Source: Clostridiales bacterium
GTDB lineage: Bacteria > Bacillota > Clostridia > Oscillospirales > QAMX01
DNA: 6,457 nucleotides
NCBI GenBank assembly: GCA_016285815.1
Contig: JAEERN010000198.1
Span: 1 to 6,457 of the forward strand
Direction: 5' to 3'
Shown here piece after piece: positions 1 to 3,901 of this stretch. Each line of letters starts with the position of its first letter. Position 1 is the first letter of the stretch. Position numbers and translations under genes: made by a program. Under the pieces are notes generated by a model. The model searched no databases. It was given only the letters and a program-made list of their open reading frames with translations, and had not been told where the DNA came from.

Positions 1-1
1 G

Positions 2-178
2 GCGGCCGAGTGCCGCCGCTGGATCGACGCCGCGGCGGATTTCTGCCGCGCCGGGGCGGCGCTGGCCCGGACCGGAGACGGCGCCGGGATGCGGCGGTTT
101 TTGCGGCGCAGCGAGGACGTGATGAAGCGCGAGGCGCGCAAAATGCTTGACATCTTCGAAAAAACATGTAAAATATAA
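2..178 (+). CDS. C-terminal fragment of an unrecognised protein (5' end outside the window)
   Basis: An open frame enters from the left edge and ends at TAA 176-178, giving 58 residues with no stop. The third codon positions are almost all G or C until the last ten codons, as in the neighbouring genes, so this is very probably a real coding end. The peptide is rich in Arg and Ala and looks helical. It contains a segment reading FLRRSEDVMKREARKMLDIF and ends in KTCKI. There is no membrane segment or catalytic motif that I recognise. A helical tail of this kind could belong to many families, so I assign no function. The last codons are AT-rich because they overlap a likely promoter for the next gene. 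Confidence 0.72.
   Translation, partial: AAECRRWIDAAADFCRAGAALARTGDGAGMRRFLRRSEDVMKREARKMLDIFEKTCKI
147..174 (+). promoter_or_regulatory. Sigma-A type promoter for the phosphoribosyltransferase gene, inside the upstream CDS
   Basis: A perfect TTGACA lies at 147-152 and TAAAAT (5 of 6 to TATAAT) at 169-174, with a 16-base spacer. Transcription would start near 181, about 34 bases before the GTG start. Both boxes lie within the last ten codons of the upstream gene. No terminator is visible between 179 and 214, so read-through from upstream is also possible. The assignment rests on sequence match only. Confidence 0.6.
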
Positions 179-200
179 GGGTGTGCCGGAACAAACTGGA

Positions 201-208
201 AGAGGTGA
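201..208 (+). promoter_or_regulatory. Ribosome binding site that supports the GTG start at 215
   Basis: AGAGGTGA at 201-208 complements the 3' end of 16S rRNA and sits 6 bases before GTG 215. The next in-frame ATG is not until about residue 70, inside the conserved fold, so the GTG start is the only sensible choice. Confidence 0.75.
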
Positions 209-214
209 CTGTCT

Positions 215-766
215 GTGGAGACCTATACCATTCACATCGGCGGGCTGACGAGAGAACTGCCCATCGTGCCGCTGACGGATAAGCTGTCCATCGCCGCGTT
301 CGTCATTTTCGGCGATACCGAGGTGGTCGAGCCCTGTGCCCGTGCGCTGGCGGAGAAGCTTCCCCCCGTGGACTATCTCATCACGGCGGAGGCCAAGAGC
401 ATCCCGCTGATCTACGAGATGGCCAAGGTCATGAAGATGCCGCGCTATATCATCGCCCGGAAATCCGTCAAGGGCTATATGTCGCACCCGATCATCACCC
501 ACGTCAACTCCATCACCACCAAGAGCGAGCAGATCCTCTGCCTCGACGAGGAGGACTCGCTCCGGATCCGCGGCAAGCGCGTCGCCATCGTGGACGACGT
601 GATCTCCACGGGGGCTTCGCTGGCCGCCATCGAGCAGCTGGTGAACGAGGCCGGCGGCGAGATCGTCGCCCGGGCGGCCATCCTGTCCGAGGGGGACGCC
701 AACGACCGCGAGGACATCATCGTCCTCGACAAGATCCCGCTGTTCTTCCGGGAGGAAAAGGCCTGA
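215..766 (+). CDS. Type I phosphoribosyltransferase, adenine/xanthine phosphoribosyltransferase-like
   Basis: This 183-residue protein has the fold signature of type I phosphoribosyltransferases, which transfer phosphoribose from PRPP to a base, usually in purine salvage in the cytoplasm. The PRPP-binding loop is VAIVDDVISTGAS at residues 123-135, with the paired acids Asp127 and Asp128. Upstream lie TAEAKSIPL (57-65), where this class binds pyrophosphate or PRPP, and the ARK motif (81-83). The layout resembles the APRT/XPRT/PurR group. However, the N-terminus lacks the usual APRT block around FPKPGI, and I recall similar clostridial proteins being labelled only loosely as adenine phosphoribosyltransferase. 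The base specificity is therefore open, and a regulatory role like that of PurR cannot be excluded, although there is no N-terminal DNA-binding domain. The gene has its own promoter and a terminator and is not in a purine operon here. Confidence 0.9.
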   Translation: METYTIHIGGLTRELPIVPLTDKLSIAAFVIFGDTEVVEPCARALAEKLPPVDYLITAEAKSIPLIYEMAKVMKMPRYIIARKSVKGYMSHPIITHVNSITTKSEQILCLDEEDSLRIRGKRVAIVDDVISTGASLAAIEQLVNEAGGEIVARAAILSEGDANDREDIIVLDKIPLFFREEKA

Positions 767-812
767 GCGCCGCGCCCGGAAAAACGGGTTTGAAAGTTGA
801 ACGGGAAAAAAC

Positions 813-853
813 CGGAGAGTTGGCCGCGGATTTGGTCAACTCTCTGAATTTTT
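813..853 (+). terminator. Intrinsic terminator after the phosphoribosyltransferase gene
   Basis: The arms 813-825 and 834-846 pair over 13 positions, two of them G-U wobbles, around an 8-base loop at 826-833. The hairpin is followed by AATTTTT (847-853). It lies 46 bases after the stop codon and ends transcription before the gdhA promoter. Confidence 0.85.
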
Positions 854-873
854 ATGCGCGCCGGATTTTCTTC

Positions 874-901
874 TTGCAATTGACGCGGGACGGAGTATAA
901 T
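874..901 (+). promoter_or_regulatory. Sigma-A type promoter of gdhA
   Basis: TTGCAA at 874-879 (4 of 6 to consensus) and a perfect TATAAT at 896-901 are 16 bases apart. Transcription would begin near 908, giving a leader of about 47 bases. That leader holds the ribosome binding site AAAGGAAG (939-946), 8 bases before the ATG. The sequence AGCGAAG occurs twice in the leader (912-918 and 932-938), exactly 20 bases apart. Confidence 0.68.
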
Positions 902-954
902 AGTTGACATAAGCGAAGGGTTTCGTGCCGGAGCGAAGAAAGGAAGCGTGACTT

Positions 955-2304
955 ATGGCATTGACAAACGAGTATCTGTTGAGCGTGTACGAGACGGTCA
1001 AAAAGAGGAACCCCGGCGAGAGCGAGTTTCTTCAGGCGGTCTACGAGGTGCTGGACTCGCTGCAGCCCGTGGCCGAAAAGCGGAAGGACCTGGTGGACGC
1101 CGGCGTGTTCGAGCGCATCGTCGAGCCGGAGCGGTTCATCTCGTTCCGCGTGAGCTGGGTGGACGACAGCGGCAAGGTCCGCGTCAACCGCGGCTATCGC
1201 GTCCAGTTCAACTCGGCCATCGGCCCGTACAAGGGCGGTCTGCGCTTCAACGCCTCGGTCTGCGCGTCCGAGATCAAATTCCTCGGCTTTGAACAGATCT
1301 TCAAGAACAGCCTCACCGGCCTGCCCATGGGCGGCGGCAAGGGCGGTTCGGACTTCGACCCCAAGGGCAAGAGCGACGGCGAGGTCATGCGCTTCTGCCA
1401 GAGCTTCATGACCGAGCTGGCCAAGCACATCGGGCCGGACACCGACGTTCCCGCCGGCGACAAAGGCGTCGGCGCCAGAGAGATCGGCTATCTGTTCGGC
1501 CAGTACAAGCGGCTGGCCAACGAGTACACCGGCGTCCTCACGGGCAAGAGCCTCTATTCCGGCGGCTCGCTGGCCCGCACCGAGGCCACGGGCTACGGTC
1601 TGTGCTATTTCGTGAAGGAGATGCTGGCGGCGAAGAACGACAGCTTCGAGGGCAAGACCGTCGTCGTCTCCGCCTCGGGCAACGTGGCCATCTTCGCCTG
1701 TGAAAAGGCCCAGCAGCTGGGCGCCAGGGTCGTGGCCATGAGCGACTCCAACGGCTATGTTTACGACCCCGACGGCATCAAGCTGGACGTGGTCAAGAAG
1801 ATCAAGCTGGAAGAGCGCGGCCGCATCCGGGAGTACGCCGCGCGTGTGCCCGGCTCGGTCTACACCGAGGGCAGCAGCGGCATCTGGACGATCCCCTGCG
1901 ACATCGCCCTGCCCTGCGGCACACAGAACGAGATCGACGAGAACTCGGCCCGGACGCTGGTGGCCAACGGCTGCAAGTGCGTCGCCGAGGGCGCCAACAT
2001 GCCCTCGACGCTGGAGGCCATCGAGGTCTTCCGCGAGGCGGGCATCCTGTTCGGACCGGCCAAGGCGGCCAACGCCGGCGGCGTTTCGGTCTCCGGTCTG
2101 GAGATGACCCAGAACAGCATCCGTCTGCCGTGGACCTTCGAAGAGGTGGACGCCAAGCTGCAGGACATCATGAAGAACATCTATCACAACGCCTATGCGG
2201 CCTCGGTGGAGATGGGCCGTCCGGGCGATCTGGTGGTGGGCGCCAACGTCGCCGGCTTCCTGAAGGTGGCCAACGCCATGCTGTGGCAGGGCATCGCCTA
2301 CTGA
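955..2304 (+). CDS. gdhA: Glutamate dehydrogenase, probably NADP-specific
   Basis: The 449-residue product matches the length of small hexameric bacterial glutamate dehydrogenases. These interconvert 2-oxoglutarate plus ammonia and glutamate in the cytoplasm. Residues known from the Clostridium symbiosum enzyme all appear at a constant offset of four: Lys93 in GPYKGGLRF, Lys117 in FKNSLTGLP, catalytic Lys129 in PMGGGKGG (124-131), and Asp169 in VPAGDKGVG. Ser380 in VSGLEM lines the substrate pocket. The N-terminal catalytic domain spans roughly residues 57-185 and the nucleotide-binding domain roughly 205-447. The dinucleotide turn reads VVSASGNVA (238-246). The acid-and-serine sequence SDSNG (263-267) at the end of the second beta strand resembles NADP-type enzymes such as E. 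coli GdhA, so I infer an assimilatory role. The ATG at 955 has a good ribosome binding site. The gene stands alone between its own promoter and terminator, with no gltBD or glnA beside it. Confidence 0.97.
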   Translation: MALTNEYLLSVYETVKKRNPGESEFLQAVYEVLDSLQPVAEKRKDLVDAGVFERIVEPERFISFRVSWVDDSGKVRVNRGYRVQFNSAIGPYKGGLRFNASVCASEIKFLGFEQIFKNSLTGLPMGGGKGGSDFDPKGKSDGEVMRFCQSFMTELAKHIGPDTDVPAGDKGVGAREIGYLFGQYKRLANEYTGVLTGKSLYSGGSLARTEATGYGLCYFVKEMLAAKNDSFEGKTVVVSASGNVAIFACEKAQQLGARVVAMSDSNGYVYDPDGIKLDVVKKIKLEERGRIREYAARVPGSVYTEGSSGIWTIPCDIALPCGTQNEIDENSARTLVANGCKCVAEGANMPSTLEAIEVFREAGILFGPAKAANAGGVSVSGLEMTQNSIRLPWTFEEVDAKLQDIMKNIYHNAYAASVEMGRPGDLVVGANVAGFLKVANAMLWQGIAY

Positions 2305-2332
2305 GCCGGGTCCGCCGGAAAAACGATCCGCG

Positions 2333-2369
2333 CCGCCCGCTTTCCCCGCCGGGAAAGCGGGCGGTTTTT
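2333..2369 (+). terminator. Strong intrinsic terminator after gdhA
   Basis: A perfect 14-bp stem (2333-2346 with 2351-2364) encloses the loop CGCC and is followed directly by TTTTTCTT (2365-2372). It starts 28 bases after the gdhA stop. The last two T residues of the tail are also the first two bases of the next gene's -35 box. Confidence 0.95.
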
Positions 2370-2370
2370 C

Positions 2371-2399
2371 TTGCCATTCCGGCCGGGGCGGTGTATAAT
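2371..2399 (+). promoter_or_regulatory. Sigma-A type promoter of the SGNH hydrolase gene
   Basis: TTGCCA (2371-2376, 5 of 6 to consensus) and a perfect TATAAT (2394-2399) are separated by the ideal 17 bases. Transcription would start near 2406. The leader is then only about 26 bases and carries GGAGGAAG (2418-2425), 6 bases before the ATG. Confidence 0.8.
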
Positions 2400-2431
2400 G
2401 AAAAAAACGAAACGAGCGGAGGAAGATCGCC

Positions 2432-3499
2432 ATGGAATGCTTCGACGACGTGCAGAGCCCCGAAAAGCTGAACGCGCTGGGAGAAGGCGACGGACTCGTG
2501 TTCCGGGACGCCTATGCCGCGCCGTTCGACCTGTACCAGTGCGTCTCCGGTCCGGGCGAGCCGTTCCGCCGGATGCCCGCCGAGGCCGCGGCGCGCGTCA
2601 GCGAGAGCGTGGCGTATCTGGCGCGGCACACCAGCGGGATCCGGCTGCGGTTCCGGACAGACTCGGCCCGCATCGCGCTGAAGGTGCGGATCTCCGACGG
2701 CGTGCTGGCCATGAACCACATGCCGCTGACCGGCTCCTGCGGCTTCGACCTCTTCTTCTGCGAAAACGGCCGCCAGCGCTTCGCCGGGTTCCTGGCGCCG
2801 GGCCGGGACTGTAGGGCCTTCGGCGGCGTCCAGGACTTCGGCCGCGGCGGCATGCGGGACGTGCTGATCGATTTCCCGCTGTACAACACGGTGGACGAGG
2901 TGCAGGTGGGGCTGGACGAGGGCGCCGCGCTGGAGCACGGCGGGCGGTACCGCCCCGTCGCGCCGGTGCTGTACTACGGCTCGTCCATCACCCAGGGGGG
3001 ATGCGCCGACCGGCCGGGCGACTCGTATCAGGCCATGATCTCGCGGCGATACGATCTGGACTTCGTCAACCAGGGCTATAACGGGAGCGCCCGCGCCGAG
3101 GACGCCATGGTCGACTGGCTCTGCACCTTCGAGCCGTCGGTCTTCGTCTGTGACTACGACCACAACGCCCCCTCCGTCGAGTATCTGGAGCAGACCCACT
3201 TCCGGCTGTACCGCCGGTATCGCGCGGCCCGCCCGGACACGCCGGTGATCTTCGTCACCAAGCCGGATACGGATCTGGACCCGGCCGGCGCGGCGGCGCG
3301 CCGCGCCGTGATCCGGCGGACCTTCGACCGGGCCGTCGCGGAGGGCGACCGGAACGTCCGCTTCGTGGACGGCGGGACCCTCTGCGGCGACGGCGAGCGG
3401 AGCGCCTGTTTCGTGGACGGCTGCCACCCGACGACGCTGGGCTTTTTCCGCATGGCCGAGGGGATCGGCGCGGTCATCGCGGAGCTGCTGGGCCTTTGA
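2432..3499 (+). CDS. SGNH/GDSL family hydrolase (probable cytoplasmic carbohydrate esterase)
   Basis: This 355-residue protein has two parts. Residues about 20-165 are probably an N-terminal beta-sandwich, and about 177-355 form an SGNH esterase domain. The four family blocks are visible: nucleophile Ser185 in YYGSSITQGG (181-190); the oxyanion-hole block NQGYNGSA (213-220); Asn245 in DYDHNAP (241-247); and the Asp329/His332 pair in VDGCHPTTLG (328-337). The DYDHNAP and DGCHP motifs and the two-part layout match the GDSL_3-type subgroup, whose studied relatives remove acetyl or similar esters from sugars. The actual substrate cannot be read from the sequence. There is no signal peptide or membrane segment, so it should act inside the cell on an imported or intracellular ester. 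The ATG at 2432 has a strong ribosome binding site. No sugar transporter or glycosidase gene lies in this window to suggest a pathway. Confidence 0.92.
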   Translation: MECFDDVQSPEKLNALGEGDGLVFRDAYAAPFDLYQCVSGPGEPFRRMPAEAAARVSESVAYLARHTSGIRLRFRTDSARIALKVRISDGVLAMNHMPLTGSCGFDLFFCENGRQRFAGFLAPGRDCRAFGGVQDFGRGGMRDVLIDFPLYNTVDEVQVGLDEGAALEHGGRYRPVAPVLYYGSSITQGGCADRPGDSYQAMISRRYDLDFVNQGYNGSARAEDAMVDWLCTFEPSVFVCDYDHNAPSVEYLEQTHFRLYRRYRAARPDTPVIFVTKPDTDLDPAGAAARRAVIRRTFDRAVAEGDRNVRFVDGGTLCGDGERSACFVDGCHPTTLGFFRMAEGIGAVIAELLGL

Positions 3500-3540
3500 G
3501 CGCCGCGGCAGCCGCGCCGGAGGCGAAAAAATGACGGACG

Positions 3541-3572
3541 CCGCGCCGCCGTGTGTTGACACGGCGGCGCGG
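3541..3572. repeat. Perfect 13-bp inverted repeat overlapping the alaS -35 box
   Basis: The arms 3541-3553 and 3560-3572 are exact reverse complements, separated by TGTTGA (3554-3559). The -35 hexamer TTGACA (3556-3561) lies across the loop and the first bases of the right arm. The right arm also fills most of the promoter spacer. It could be the SGNH gene's transcription-stop hairpin, 42 bases after that stop codon, but no T run follows it on the + strand. It could instead be an operator. Pure chance is unlikely for 13 matching pairs, although GC-only stretches raise the odds. Confidence 0.85.
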
Positions 3573-3584
3573 ATGTGCTATAAT
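3556..3584 (+). promoter_or_regulatory. Consensus sigma-A promoter of the alaS transcription unit
   Basis: TTGACA (3556-3561) and TATAAT (3579-3584) both match consensus in all six positions and are 17 bases apart. TGC directly before the -10 box gives it an extended -10 form. Transcription should start near 3591, at the beginning of the T-box leader. A promoter this strong fits a gene controlled downstream by attenuation. Confidence 0.92.
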
Positions 3585-3590
3585 CCCAAA

Positions 3591-3855
3591 AGAATAGGAT
3601 ATGCGCTGTGAAGGGAAGAAGCGGGCTGCCGCCGCCACAGAGAGCCGGAGAAGTTGAGACCCGGCGCGGAGGAGCGAAGACCACCGAAAGGGCGGTCCGC
3701 GGGCCGTCCCGGAGCGCCGCCGCGGCGAGCGGCGCGGCAGGCCCCCGTTACCGGGCCGCAAACGAGGCGGATGGACAGTCCGCGAATCAGGGTGGTACCG
3801 CGTGCATCACGCCCCTGTGGGAACGATCCCGGGGGGTGCCGGCGCGCGGTTTTCT
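3591..3855 (+). promoter_or_regulatory. T-box riboswitch leader of alaS
   Basis: The canonical T-box AGGGTGGTACCGCG is at 3789-3802. In this class, uncharged tRNA pairs with a specifier codon in Stem I and with the UGGN bulge, here UGGU at 3793-3796, stabilising an antiterminator. The antiterminator is complete: 3788-3792 pairs with 3813-3817, and 3800-3804 with 3808-3812 around the loop CAT, with the UGGUACC bulge at 3793-3799. Upstream elements are also recognisable. Stem I spans about 3600-3688, with AGAGA at 3639-3643 and a distal hairpin pairing GCCGG with CCGGC. A hairpin follows at 3690-3710, then a 7-bp stem (3714-3720 with 3729-3735), a stem with CCGTTA in its loop (3740-3757), and a hairpin at 3767-3783. 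The U in UGGU suits tRNA with A73, as tRNA-Ala has. The specifier is uncertain: the best-fitting register reads ACC (3680-3682), not GCN. Confidence 0.93.
3797..3855 (+). terminator. Regulated intrinsic terminator (attenuator) of the alaS T-box
   Basis: The outer arms 3797-3805 and 3842-3850 pair over 9 positions with one wobble. Inside, CAC 3808-3810 pairs with GTG 3836-3838, CCCC 3812-3815 with GGGG 3831-3834, and GGGA 3819-3822 with TCCC 3827-3830. TTTTCT (3850-3855) follows the outer stem. Its left arm uses bases from the T-box (3797-3802) and from both 3' arms of the antiterminator (3808-3815), so the two structures cannot coexist. The expected logic is that charged tRNA leads to termination and uncharged tRNA to read-through into alaS. 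Confidence 0.85.
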
Positions 3856-3901
3856 GCGCCCGGCGATCCGGGAAAAATCAGAGGAAGACGAGGAAACGAC
3901 C

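Noticed and set aside
775..788. Small hairpin CCCG-GAAAAA-CGGG just after the phosphoribosyltransferase stop, as a terminator
   Set aside because: Only four base pairs and three T residues follow. The hairpin at 813-853 is far stronger and closer to the classical form.
904..909. TTGACA just downstream of the gdhA -10 box, as a second promoter
   Set aside because: No AT-rich -10 hexamer lies 16-18 bases downstream; the region there is GC-rich.
475..2433. Open frame of 652 codons on the minus strand, opposite the phosphoribosyltransferase and gdhA genes
   Set aside because: It lies antisense to two clearly identified genes, contains low-complexity Ala/Gly/Arg/His/Val-rich sequence with no recognisable domain, and crosses both terminators. 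Long antisense frames are expected opposite GC-rich genes.
3500..3540. Possible small stem (3504-3508 with 3512-3516) after the SGNH stop
   Set aside because: The stem is 5 bp with a 3-base loop and no T run. In such GC-rich sequence this is expected by chance, so I do not call it a terminator.
2168..3562. Open frame of 464 codons on the minus strand, opposite the SGNH gene
   Set aside because: It covers the gdhA terminator, the SGNH promoter and the whole SGNH gene in antisense. No motif or convincing start signal supports it.
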